A stretch of DNA of 60,320 bases. It comes from Fibrobacter sp. GTDB taxonomy: Bacteria > Fibrobacterota > Fibrobacteria > Fibrobacterales > Fibrobacteraceae. The DNA lies in the NCBI GenBank assembly GCA_012523035.1, contig JAAYJH010000109.1:1-60320 (forward strand), given 5' to 3'. The notes beneath the pieces were generated by a model. It was not told the DNA's origin, made no database searches, and worked only from the letters and a program-made list of their open reading frames with translations. Shown piece after piece: positions 35,297 through 43,592 of the stretch (position 1 is the first letter of the stretch; each line of letters opens with the position of its first letter). Made by a program: the position numbers and the translations under genes.

Positions 35297-37015
35297 GTGT
35301 TAATATTTAATACAGCTGTATTTTTATTTGGGGGCTTAGGCCTTTTTTTAATGGGGATGAAATTTTTATCCGATGGTTTACAAACTGTTGCGGGTTCCTC
35401 CCTCAAAAATTTAATAGGAATATTCACTAATAATCGCTTTTTAGGAGTCTTTGTAGGGATTTTAGTCACCACTCTATTACAATCCAGTTCTATAACTTCT
35501 GTAATGGTGATTGGTTTTGTCAATGCAGAGCTTATGGTTTTAAGGCAAGCCATTGGCGTGATCATGGGTGCCAATGTCGGTACTACCACCACGGGGTGGG
35601 TTTTAGCTTTAGATATCGGTAAATATGGTATCCCGTTAGCGGGCGTGTTTGGCTTGATTTACTCTTTTACCAGTAAAGAAAAAATCAAGTATTCGGCTTA
35701 TGCAGTATTGGGTTTGGGACTATTATTTATGGGTTTAGAGGCCATGAAAGCCGCATTGGCTCCTTTGGCTGAATCTCCAGAGTTTTTAGTTTTTCTAACC
35801 AAATTTAACGCCAATACCTTTGAAGGTCTTTTAAAATGTGTCTTAGTAGGGACAGTACTGACTGCTATTATACAGTCTTCGTCGGCCATGCTTGGTGTGA
35901 CCATTGCCATGGCACACCAGGGACTCATTAATTTTGAAACCTCTGCAGCCATTGTTCTTGGGGCCAATATAGGAACCACAGTGACTGGCTTTTTAGCCTC
36001 TATAGGCACTTCAAGAGCCGCTCGTCGAACATCGTTGTTTAACATATTATTCAATGTTTTAGGTACAATTTGGGTGGTTATCTTATTCAAACCTTTCATT
36101 GCTTTTATCGCTGCTTTTATAAGCATTGCTTTTAAGGTCCCTGATCCAGACCTCATTAAAATGACCGCAGATGGTCTCAAATATGCTCCCCATGCTACCC
36201 TTGCTATTGCCACTTTTCACACGGTGTTCAATGTCATTAATTTGATTGTTTTATTGCCTTTCACCAATGTATTTGCACGCGTATTAGAAACTTTAGTCAA
36301 ACAAAAAGCGAAACGAAAGAAAAATGTGGCCACCAAACTGGACGATCGCTTGTTAGCTTCTCCTTTTGTCGCCATATCTCAGTCTAACCGAGAAATTTTG
36401 CACATGAATAAATCCTTAAAAAATATGATGGACGATTTAAAGGTTTATTTAGAAGACCCAAGTGCTAGCAAAAAACAAGACGCTATTTTTGATGCCGAAA
36501 ATCATTTGGACTTAGCCCAAGAAGAACTTACCAATTTCTTAACAAAACTACTATCTAATAGAGCGTCTAGGGTAGTGGCAGTCGATGCAGAACGACACAT
36601 GCGCATGAGCGATGACATAGAGACCGCATCGGATTATGCCACTCAAGTATTAAAGCTACACTTGCGTATGGAAGAAAAACGAGTTTCTTTTGACAAAGAG
36701 CATTTTACGGGCATTATAGAATTACACGACAAAACAACCAAGCTCATAGAAGAGTTGCAAGTCTTTTTGGAACAACCTATCAAAAGTGACAGCTTACTCT
36801 CTTCTATTCGACAGCATGGCTCTCACATCACTAGTTTAGTACGAGACCTTCGAAGCATGCACTGGAGTCACTTGTCCGAGGCCCTTTACGATCCTTTGGT
36901 CACCACCACTTATACAGATGTTCTCAATGCCTACCGAAAAATAAAAGAACATATTATCACAGCCACAGAAGCTGGTTGTGTGGAGTTACATGAGAGTTCA
37001 TTCAGTTTGGAATAG
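35297..37015 (+). CDS. Na+/phosphate cotransporter (NptA/PhoU-type)
   Basis: Sodium-coupled phosphate transporter of the PF02690 type in the inner membrane. The 572-residue protein has two inverted halves each with the QSSS signature (LLQSSSITSVMVIGFV and IIQSSSAMLGVTIAMA), each followed by a GANVGTT / GANIGTT loop. After about residue 345 comes a soluble helical PhoU-like tail. Start is GTG with GAGGAA 4-9 nt upstream. The PhoU-like tail suggests regulation of or by phosphate signalling. Confidence 0.92.
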   Translation: MLIFNTAVFLFGGLGLFLMGMKFLSDGLQTVAGSSLKNLIGIFTNNRFLGVFVGILVTTLLQSSSITSVMVIGFVNAELMVLRQAIGVIMGANVGTTTTGWVLALDIGKYGIPLAGVFGLIYSFTSKEKIKYSAYAVLGLGLLFMGLEAMKAALAPLAESPEFLVFLTKFNANTFEGLLKCVLVGTVLTAIIQSSSAMLGVTIAMAHQGLINFETSAAIVLGANIGTTVTGFLASIGTSRAARRTSLFNILFNVLGTIWVVILFKPFIAFIAAFISIAFKVPDPDLIKMTADGLKYAPHATLAIATFHTVFNVINLIVLLPFTNVFARVLETLVKQKAKRKKNVATKLDDRLLASPFVAISQSNREILHMNKSLKNMMDDLKVYLEDPSASKKQDAIFDAENHLDLAQEELTNFLTKLLSNRASRVVAVDAERHMRMSDDIETASDYATQVLKLHLRMEEKRVSFDKEHFTGIIELHDKTTKLIEELQVFLEQPIKSDSLLSSIRQHGSHITSLVRDLRSMHWSHLSEALYDPLVTTTYTDVLNAYRKIKEHIITATEAGCVELHESSFSLE

Positions 37016-37530
37016 AAAGGGGAAAGCCTTCCCCTGTCTTCGAAGCTAGTCATAATGATCACTACGGAATACCTAGCTTCTCCGCCACCCCTTCGCGTTT
37101 CATGTTTTTACACTATTTGTAGAGCTTAGAATTAGAAGAATCTAAACCTGTGCTTTTGCAAGCCAAAAGACATATAGCGAATCCATTTAGAATCTTATAA
37201 ATCAAAAGCAATTGAAAAAACTTATAGTGTCTGTAGCACTTGAGTGTGATTCTGTTAGACTAGAATTCTAGCGATTCATTCCATTAGAAAAACAAACAGG
37301 TTTAGCCAAAATGCAGGTGTATGGAGCTTGTCGAAACAGTCCATACAAAGATTCTCGATGTGTTATCTTTTTATTAAATCTACAAAAGAAATAAAGGCCA
37401 TGAACCCTTGGATTCACAAGAAAACCCTTAAAATCACGCTATGATGCAAGCAGATTCTTTAAAAAAAGAGTTTTCAGTAAAAACAATACAAGCCGAAACC
37501 GACTAGAAAAAAGAGGGATTCATAAAGAAA
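37016..37530. other. Structured 515-bp gap, no gene recognised
   Basis: Contains inverted repeats GGGGAA / TTCCCC (37019-37034), GAAGCTAG / CTAGCTTC (37042-37080, 23-nt loop), the palindrome CTAGAATTCTAG (37260-37271) and TGTATGGA / TCCATACA (37318-37347), whose loop carries GCTTGTCGAA as in the repeats near 8.5 kb. The part at 37019-37098 is more GC-rich than its surroundings. It could encode a structured RNA or be repeat remnants. Confidence 0.5.
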
Positions 37531-39243
37531 TTAAATCTTTTTAATCACAAATAGATGCCCAGGGGCTTTTTCTGGCTCTAACCGAACAAAGTTTTCGGGA
37601 CCACGCCATATAAAAGATTCGTTAGTGATTAAATCTTTTAAAAAGTAAAAGGAATCTTCTTTTAAACCCAAAGCATGCATATCCAAATAGACATTCCCTT
37701 CTTGGGCGTGGTGCATATCCATATTGGCTACAAATAAAAGAGTATTATTGGGGTCTCGTTTAGAATAAACCATCAGATTGTCATTGGCACAAAAGTGAAA
37801 ATGTAAATTGTCGTACTCTTGAAGGGCGGGGTAGTTGGCTCTAGCTAAATTAAGAGTTCGTATAAAATCTTTGATGCCGGGCTTTTCCCAATGATGGACC
37901 TTGTATTGGTATTTTTCACTATCCAAAAGCTCTTCTTTGATAGGAGACTTCTCGTTTTCACAAAGCTCGTAACCGTTGTACATGCCTACTAGACTAGAAA
38001 GGGTAGCTGCTAAAAAATACCTCAATTTAAAGGCTGGTGGGCCTTGTTTGTCTAAGTAAGCAGGGAAAATGTCGGGAGTGGTAGGAAAAAATATACCTCT
38101 CATATATTCTTTGGCATTAGAAGCGGTGAGCTCTTTTAGGTACTCTTCGAATTCCCATTTTTCACTACGCCAAGTAAAATAGGTGTAGCTCATATCAAAA
38201 CCAAGCATAGCAAGGTGATGCATGATTTTGGGGCGAGTGAAAGCTTCTGCCAAAAAGACAAGCTCTGGTCTTTTGGATTTAATGTCTGTAATCAACCACT
38301 CCCAAAACGGAAAAGGCTTGGTGTGAGGGTTATCAATCCTAAAAATGTCGAAACCTTTGTCTGCCCAAAACAATATAATATCTCTTATTTCTTTCCACAA
38401 AGCTTTGAAGTTTTTATTGTAATAGTCAAAAGGGTATATATCTTCGTATTTTTTGGGGGGATTTTCTGCAAATTTAATGGTACCGTCGGGTTCGTGAAAA
38501 AACCATTCGGGGTGTTCTTTTACATAAGGGTGATCGGGGCTGCAATTCAAGGCAATGTCTAGGACCAATCTAAAATCTCTTTTTTTGCATTCTTTTACAA
38601 AATGCTCAAAGTCTTTCATGGTGCCAAGCTCTGGATCAATCGAAAAATGCCCTCCCAAGTGATTTCCGACAGCATAAGGGGAGCCAGGCTCGCCTTTTTT
38701 AGCTTTTAAGGCATTGTTTGCCCCTTTTCTATTGGTGATTCCGATAGGGTGGATGGGGACCAAATAAATAGTATCAAAACCTAAATCAGCTATATAATCG
38801 AGTTGGTTTTCACAGTCTTTCCAAGTGGCACTCTTGTTGGGGTCTGTGCCTTGACTTTTTGGCCACATTTCGTACCAAGTCCCAAAACGAGCGTATTTAG
38901 GGTCCACCCGTACTTTAAAAACTTCAGATTCGGTGGGAGTGTCTTGGGGTTCTATAGTCCATGCTATTACTTTGTATTCATAGTATCCAATGCTTTGCAC
39001 CAAAAAAGAAGCCTCCCAGTGGTCATTGATAATATGCTCCATGGGCATTTTTTTCCAGTCTTTTTGTTTGCTATGCTTGTACAAGATAGCGGCCTGGTAT
39101 TTTTCGTGGCTATGCCTAAATAAGTCTGCTTGAACCAGCACCATGTCACCGGGTTCGCGTTTGATACAGTATGCCCCGTTTTCTACAGAGGGGCGAATAT
39201 TTTTGATTACAAAATTTTCTTTTTTACTCAGGATCGTTGTCAT
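37531..39243 (-). CDS. glgE: Alpha-1,4-glucan:maltose-1-phosphate maltosyltransferase (GlgE)
   Basis: GH13 enzyme adding maltosyl units from maltose 1-phosphate to alpha-1,4-glucans. GlgE-specific stretches are visible: LVPIHPIGITNRKGANNALK (161-180), the catalytic nucleophile in FRIDNPHTKP (Asp304), and the acid/base in LAEAFTRPK (Glu333). It lacks much of the N-terminal helical domain of mycobacterial GlgE and has 570 residues rather than about 660-700. No other glg gene is adjacent. Glycogen and maltodextrin phosphate metabolism is known from Fibrobacter, so a storage-glucan role is plausible. Confidence 0.93.
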   Translation of the reverse strand: MTTILSKKENFVIKNIRPSVENGAYCIKREPGDMVLVQADLFRHSHEKYQAAILYKHSKQKDWKKMPMEHIINDHWEASFLVQSIGYYEYKVIAWTIEPQDTPTESEVFKVRVDPKYARFGTWYEMWPKSQGTDPNKSATWKDCENQLDYIADLGFDTIYLVPIHPIGITNRKGANNALKAKKGEPGSPYAVGNHLGGHFSIDPELGTMKDFEHFVKECKKRDFRLVLDIALNCSPDHPYVKEHPEWFFHEPDGTIKFAENPPKKYEDIYPFDYYNKNFKALWKEIRDIILFWADKGFDIFRIDNPHTKPFPFWEWLITDIKSKRPELVFLAEAFTRPKIMHHLAMLGFDMSYTYFTWRSEKWEFEEYLKELTASNAKEYMRGIFFPTTPDIFPAYLDKQGPPAFKLRYFLAATLSSLVGMYNGYELCENEKSPIKEELLDSEKYQYKVHHWEKPGIKDFIRTLNLARANYPALQEYDNLHFHFCANDNLMVYSKRDPNNTLLFVANMDMHHAQEGNVYLDMHALGLKEDSFYFLKDLITNESFIWRGPENFVRLEPEKAPGHLFVIKKI

Positions 39244-39319
39244 ATTGTAAATATAATTTATAAAGCGGTGGCTAGAAAGAAAAGACTTTAAATGAAAGAC
39301 TTTTGTGTTTTATTTGAGC

Positions 39320-40609
39320 TCAATCGACGCGCAAGACTTGGATGTTTTTAAACCAGAATTGTCGTTCTTGTCCGCCCAAATTAAATTCTAGACGAGCAAA
39401 AGTGTTGTCTTCGGCTCCAAAATATTCTATTTCAAAAGACTTGCCACTTTGGGTGATGATGGGTTTTTCTTGAAAGCCTAGAGTGTTGTAGGGCAAGTGA
39501 TAAGAACCAAGCCGTACCACTATAGGCCCTTCTATATTGGACCATGCTGTGAAAATCAACTTGTATTTGCGATTTTCTAAAATAGGAATGTCTTCGTGTA
39601 TCAATTGCACACTGTAGTTTTGTGTGCCACCATTGCTAACAGTCACTTTGAGTTGCTGTTCGTTGTTTTTTTCTTTGATGATGGCTGTAGTGGCGGTTCC
39701 AGAGTATTGTTCCACCAAAATCCATTGAGCAAGGCCATTTGAAAAGTCACCGTTTTCTGCCCAGTTTTTGTTAATGATATCGAACTGATTTAAGGCTTCT
39801 GGCACATAGTCCGAGACAAAAGTGTCATCGTGGCGTTCCCAAGTCCAACGCAAACAAGAGAAACTCGACAAAAAGCGTTCATTTAGACTATTCCATAGAT
39901 CCACATTGTGAGTCTCGCTAAAACGAATGATTCCATCTTCAGAGCTTTCTGCGGCTTTAAGATCGACTTTTTGAATCCAACGATTCACATAAAAAGTGAC
40001 TGGCAAGTTTAAAGAGTCATTATAAAGTTCTGCTTGTTGGTGATGGTAACGCAAGTCAATTCCTTTAAATGCAGACAGAGAAAACTCAAAAGCTTGGCTT
40101 TGATCATTTATATTGAGAACTCCATGAATAGCGTATTCAGAGCTAGTGTTGGGTTCAAAACGCAGTCCAATTTCTTTGAGCAAACCCTCTTCTTGAAGAT
40201 CTATTTTATTATATGCTTCAGAAATAAAAGACTCGCCATCTTTAAAGTCTTTACCAAAATTAATGCTTAGCTTAGAGTTTTCTGGCATAGAGGCATAGGG
40301 CCATAATAATAGTCCCTCTGTAGGGTCCATTGCCACATAAACATAGTAGCTAGAATAAGAACGAACTTCTTTTAAATCTAGTCGAAAGCCCTCTATGAGC
40401 ATGATCTCGTTGTCGGCAGGAGCTTTGGATAGAATTTTAGAAGGCACATTAGACTGTAATCCGTAGTCTAAAATAAAACTAGCAGTAAAAGCAATGCTTG
40501 GGTTGCCTATTTCTATCCCTGCAGAGGGTTTTTCTGGTTTTGAAGAACACGCCATAATAATAATGGATAGTCCAATAAAACTAGCCGTAAAAAAACGATA
40601 TAAACTCAT
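39320..40609 (-). CDS. Lipoprotein with C-terminal CBM4/9-like domain
   Basis: Lipoprotein with signal and lipobox IIMAC (Cys21). The first half (about 40-240) is a beta-rich region starting GIEIGNPSIAFTASFILDYG, of a type often seen in Fibrobacter lipoproteins. Residues about 285-429 match the pattern of a carbohydrate-binding CBM4/9 jelly roll (NGDFSNGLAQWILVEQYSG). Its ATG shares one base with the stop of the TIGR02147 gene (TAATG), so the two are translationally coupled. Same architecture as the pair at 24111-26068, though the lipoproteins themselves differ. Confidence 0.8.
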   Translation of the reverse strand: MSLYRFFTASFIGLSIIIMACSSKPEKPSAGIEIGNPSIAFTASFILDYGLQSNVPSKILSKAPADNEIMLIEGFRLDLKEVRSYSSYYVYVAMDPTEGLLLWPYASMPENSKLSINFGKDFKDGESFISEAYNKIDLQEEGLLKEIGLRFEPNTSSEYAIHGVLNINDQSQAFEFSLSAFKGIDLRYHHQQAELYNDSLNLPVTFYVNRWIQKVDLKAAESSEDGIIRFSETHNVDLWNSLNERFLSSFSCLRWTWERHDDTFVSDYVPEALNQFDIINKNWAENGDFSNGLAQWILVEQYSGTATTAIIKEKNNEQQLKVTVSNGGTQNYSVQLIHEDIPILENRKYKLIFTAWSNIEGPIVVRLGSYHLPYNTLGFQEKPIITQSGKSFEIEYFGAEDNTFARLEFNLGGQERQFWFKNIQVLRVD

Positions 40610-41457
40610 TACACTCCTCGAGTTAAAGGAAAAAGCTGGATGTTCACTTGAACAACATCGTCAGCTTCTCCGACTTCTGTAGAGAAATCTAATAGTTCTT
40701 TACGCATTAATTGGATGTGTTTTTTTAAAGAGGGGAAATCTTTGCGTTTAATGGCAAAAGACACGGCAGAAAAGTCTCTTTCTGAGGCTGAAAGTGTCTC
40801 TAAAGAGGATTTTGCCAGATTTAGCATTTGTTGATGGTATTGTTTGACTAAAATGTTTTGAACTTCATCGTCGGTGGTTAAGAATTGTTCTTTTGGACGG
40901 TAGCCATTAGCAGTCTTGACTAATAAGTCCAAGTCTTGTAACAAATGCAGAGATTCTTTAATTTCGTTAGGAGATAAGTTTCCAATTATTTTTTTGGATA
41001 TCCACTGAGGAGAAGTTTTGAAATCTTTTAGGGAAAGCATTTCTAAAATCACCGAGTGATACCATTCTTTGAAAATTCTAAACTGTGTTTTTTCTAGTAA
41101 AGAAAGTTTGGACTTGGGACTACATTTGAGTAGTTGGCTGTAGTATATTTGTCTTTCTTTGTCTGTTTTGGCTTGGTTAAAAAAAACTAAACATTCAAAA
41201 TATTCTGCCCTTTTGGTGTCTAATTGTAAACCAGTAATTAATTTGACGACTGTGTTTTTGGTGATGTTTCTTTTGCCGTCAATAGCGAGTTTTAGATGAG
41301 CGTGGCTAGATAAACCGGCTTTGTTGGCAAAAAAACGAAGGCTAAAGGCAGGGGAAGTTTTCTTTTTAAAATCATAGTAATCACGCAAAAATACCCGGTA
41401 ATTAGTGTACTGGAGTATATCGGGTTCTTTTAAATTCAAGTTTTCACTATGACTCAT
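40609..41457 (-). CDS. TIGR02147 family protein, copy 2 (putative regulator)
   Basis: Starts with the family signature (YTNYRVFLRDYYDFKK after a short leader). Residues 40-90 (FFANKAGLSSHAHLKLAIDG) form a candidate helix-turn-helix, followed by the FFNQAKTDKERQIYYSQLL segment shared with copy 1 (FGRAKTDKEALDHYEKM). It is 282 residues against 279 in copy 1. No catalytic motif. Coupled by TAATG to the CBM lipoprotein downstream. I infer a local regulator of that lipoprotein. Confidence 0.85.
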   Translation of the reverse strand: MSHSENLNLKEPDILQYTNYRVFLRDYYDFKKKTSPAFSLRFFANKAGLSSHAHLKLAIDGKRNITKNTVVKLITGLQLDTKRAEYFECLVFFNQAKTDKERQIYYSQLLKCSPKSKLSLLEKTQFRIFKEWYHSVILEMLSLKDFKTSPQWISKKIIGNLSPNEIKESLHLLQDLDLLVKTANGYRPKEQFLTTDDEVQNILVKQYHQQMLNLAKSSLETLSASERDFSAVSFAIKRKDFPSLKKHIQLMRKELLDFSTEVGEADDVVQVNIQLFPLTRGV

Positions 41458-41536
41458 AAATATAAAATACTTAATATTATGGTTTAGGGATGTTTTATAT
41501 GTTTAAACTCGGTTACTCATGTAAACGGGGCTAAAG

Positions 41537-41556
41537 CCAGGCGCTTCTGGAACTTC
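41537..41556 (-). repeat. Dispersed repeat copy h (one mismatch)
   Basis: Minus strand GAAGTTCCAGAAGCGCCTGG followed by CTTTAGC. It begins 3 nt after the TGA of the acetyltransferase gene, same orientation. Confidence 0.85.
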
Positions 41557-41559
41557 AAA

Positions 41560-42105
41560 TCATTCTAAAAAATCCCTTTGGAGCAGGGCGTAACGATAGT
41601 GGTTGCTTAGTTTAGATTGACTCATGGCGTATTCTCTAAAATAGCCTTCTTTTTGAAAGTTTAACTTTTGAACCAAAGCCAAACTTTGGAGGTTGTGTTC
41701 GGCAATGTCTGCTTCAATTCTGTTTAGTTTTAAGTGACGAAAAAGGTATTGGCACAGTAAATAAAGAGCCTCGCTGCCGTAGCCTTTTTGGGTGTGCTCC
41801 TCAAAAATACAGTAAGCGATAGCGGTGGATAGGTGTTGCCAGTGTATCCAGTGTTGGTAAAATACGCCCAACAATGTGTGGTTTTTGTTGGAAAAAACGC
41901 CGTACAAGCCCCCGTTGTCTAGTTCTTCTTGAAAAGAATAAGTTTCTATGAATCTAGAAGCATCAGAAATGCTTTGGATGTCTAAAACCCAAGGGAGAGT
42001 GTCTTGTAAGAAAAAAGTGGATTTTTGAACTTTGTTGAAAAATAGAAGGCTGTCTTTTTGGCTTAGACTCCTTAAATAAACTAAAGGCCCTTTGGCTTTG
42101 ATCAT
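41560..42105 (-). CDS. GNAT-family N-acetyltransferase (RimJ/RimL-like)
   Basis: Acetyl-CoA-dependent acetyltransferase. The 181-residue protein shows the RimJ-like start (LVYLRSLSQKDS), the acetyl-CoA loop EEHTQKGYGSEAL and the IEADIAEHNLQSLALVQKLNFQKEG segment, all typical of enzymes acting on ribosomal or other protein N-termini. The substrate is unknown. It overlaps the upstream membrane-protein gene by 4 nt, forming an operon with two orphan membrane proteins. A dispersed repeat starts right behind its stop. Confidence 0.88.
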   Translation of the reverse strand: MIKAKGPLVYLRSLSQKDSLLFFNKVQKSTFFLQDTLPWVLDIQSISDASRFIETYSFQEELDNGGLYGVFSNKNHTLLGVFYQHWIHWQHLSTAIAYCIFEEHTQKGYGSEALYLLCQYLFRHLKLNRIEADIAEHNLQSLALVQKLNFQKEGYFREYAMSQSKLSNHYRYALLQRDFLE

Positions 42106-42623
42106 GATGGGTTATTTTTTTTAAGAGAATAGTGTAAACTTCGAAGGCTTATTCCAAAAAGAATCGCTGTGAAGAGTAGCCCCCAAAAGCTGATCCTGAG
42201 ATGATAATTTTGGACAGATTTTGTCTCCAGACTGCCTTCAGAGGTGCTGATCCCTTTGACTATCCAAGTGTCTTTGTGAATGCGACGGGCTTTAATTTCT
42301 AATGGAATGGGACTTTGTGTTTTTGAATCCCACCACCTAAACCATGTGTTCATTTCTGACTTTTGGAGTCCAGAAAGGTATAGTTTAAAGTGAGCTTCTT
42401 TGTCGTTGTTTATATTAAAGGATTGTCTGTCTAAAAATGGAATGTTGGTGTTTCCAAATAGACTGGCATTGGATATATAGCTTAGATTGCCATAAAACAG
42501 GTGTTCTTCGGGGGTGAAGCTTCGAAGGATTGGAAGCATATAACTAAAAAGCCACACCATTAAAAAAAAGGATAAAATGGCGATGTTTAGAGCTGAAATT
42601 CGTTTGTATTTTGTTTTTGACAT
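42102..42623 (-). CDS. Small bitopic membrane protein, unknown
   Basis: Not recognised. The 173 residues consist of a membrane helix (about 12-32), a roughly 100-residue extracytoplasmic beta-rich region (including WFRWWDSKTQSPIPLEI), and a second helix (about 145-163) with a basic tail. It overlaps the acetyltransferase gene by 4 nt and lies 19 nt behind the membrane protein of 42643-43482. Confidence 0.7.
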   Translation of the reverse strand: MSKTKYKRISALNIAILSFFLMVWLFSYMLPILRSFTPEEHLFYGNLSYISNASLFGNTNIPFLDRQSFNINNDKEAHFKLYLSGLQKSEMNTWFRWWDSKTQSPIPLEIKARRIHKDTWIVKGISTSEGSLETKSVQNYHLRISFWGLLFTAILFGISLRSLHYSLKKNNPS

Positions 42624-42642
42624 GAATTAAAAAAAACTCCTA

Positions 42643-43482
42643 TTACCTGGATTTGTCTTTAAATACAAAGAACAATGTAGATAATAAAAGTAAGATAGAG
42701 AGCAAATAAAAAATCTGAGGGATTTTAGAAAGGAGTTTTTTTTCTGAGAGGGCCTTCATTTTAAAAGCCTGGAGTAAGTTTTCACTGTAAACTAAGGCGT
42801 TGTCGTTGTCAAATCGATGCCATAAATTGGCTAAATCTATGTTTTCTGCTAAAAGTGCCCTAGCTTCTAAAATGGAGGGTACAGAATTTGGGGTTTCTAA
42901 TGTTAAAGTGGGAGAGTGACCGTGTTGAGCAGAGTCCAAAGCTTTAAGAATTTTGGTGTTTTCTGTGCTTGGGTGGGCGTAGAGGCTGTCTTTTAATTCA
43001 AAGAGCTTTTTGGACCAAGTGACTCGTTTAGCCACATATTGCCTCATCGCAGTGGTTTTTTTGAACATTTCTTTTTCTAATAAAAGTACCTCTTCATAAG
43101 GAGGCATCCAGTCGCCCTCGTTTCTAAAGTGTTCCGTCGAAGAGGATATGGAGATCACTAGCTCGCGAATAGACATGATTTGAGAAGACGCTGTGCTAGA
43201 ATCTGCGACAACTCCTGTTTTTATTTTCTCTAGACTGATCATTAAACGAGCTTCTAAAAATTTATAGTCCGATAAAGTTTCAACATAACGATTGTAAAGA
43301 AAAGAATTTTGATTTTGAGAAGTGTAAAACAGAGCGGTTAAGGCAAAAGTGATAGAAATAACTACCCAAATTAAAGGTGTTTTAATTTTGTTCTTTAAAA
43401 TAGTCAAAAGTGGAGCTTGTTTCTCTAAAGGCATACTGTTTAAGATATACTTTTTGTAGAAAAAAAAGTACTCTAAAATCAT
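42643..43482 (-). CDS. Bitopic membrane protein with helical extracytoplasmic domain, unknown
   Basis: Not recognised. The 279 residues contain membrane helices at about 36-54 and 255-272 enclosing a long, mostly helical extracytoplasmic region resembling a four-helix sensor domain, but with no kinase, HAMP or methyl-accepting part after it. An internal Met at 43434 could be the start; neither has a good ribosome site. First gene of the three-gene cassette. Confidence 0.65.
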   Translation of the reverse strand: MILEYFFFYKKYILNSMPLEKQAPLLTILKNKIKTPLIWVVISITFALTALFYTSQNQNSFLYNRYVETLSDYKFLEARLMISLEKIKTGVVADSSTASSQIMSIRELVISISSSTEHFRNEGDWMPPYEEVLLLEKEMFKKTTAMRQYVAKRVTWSKKLFELKDSLYAHPSTENTKILKALDSAQHGHSPTLTLETPNSVPSILEARALLAENIDLANLWHRFDNDNALVYSENLLQAFKMKALSEKKLLSKIPQIFYLLSILLLLSTLFFVFKDKSR

Positions 43483-43592
43483 CGTTTTTCAATATCTTTT
43501 AGTTTAAAAATCATTTTATTTGAAGCTAGAATTGATTTTGAATGAATAAATAAAATTAAACTTATGACTTGTTTTTTTGTTAGTTTAGAGTC

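Noticed and set aside
35101-35310. 69-codon frame before the Na/Pi cotransporter
   Set aside because: It overlaps the well-supported GTG start of the transporter and lacks coding character.
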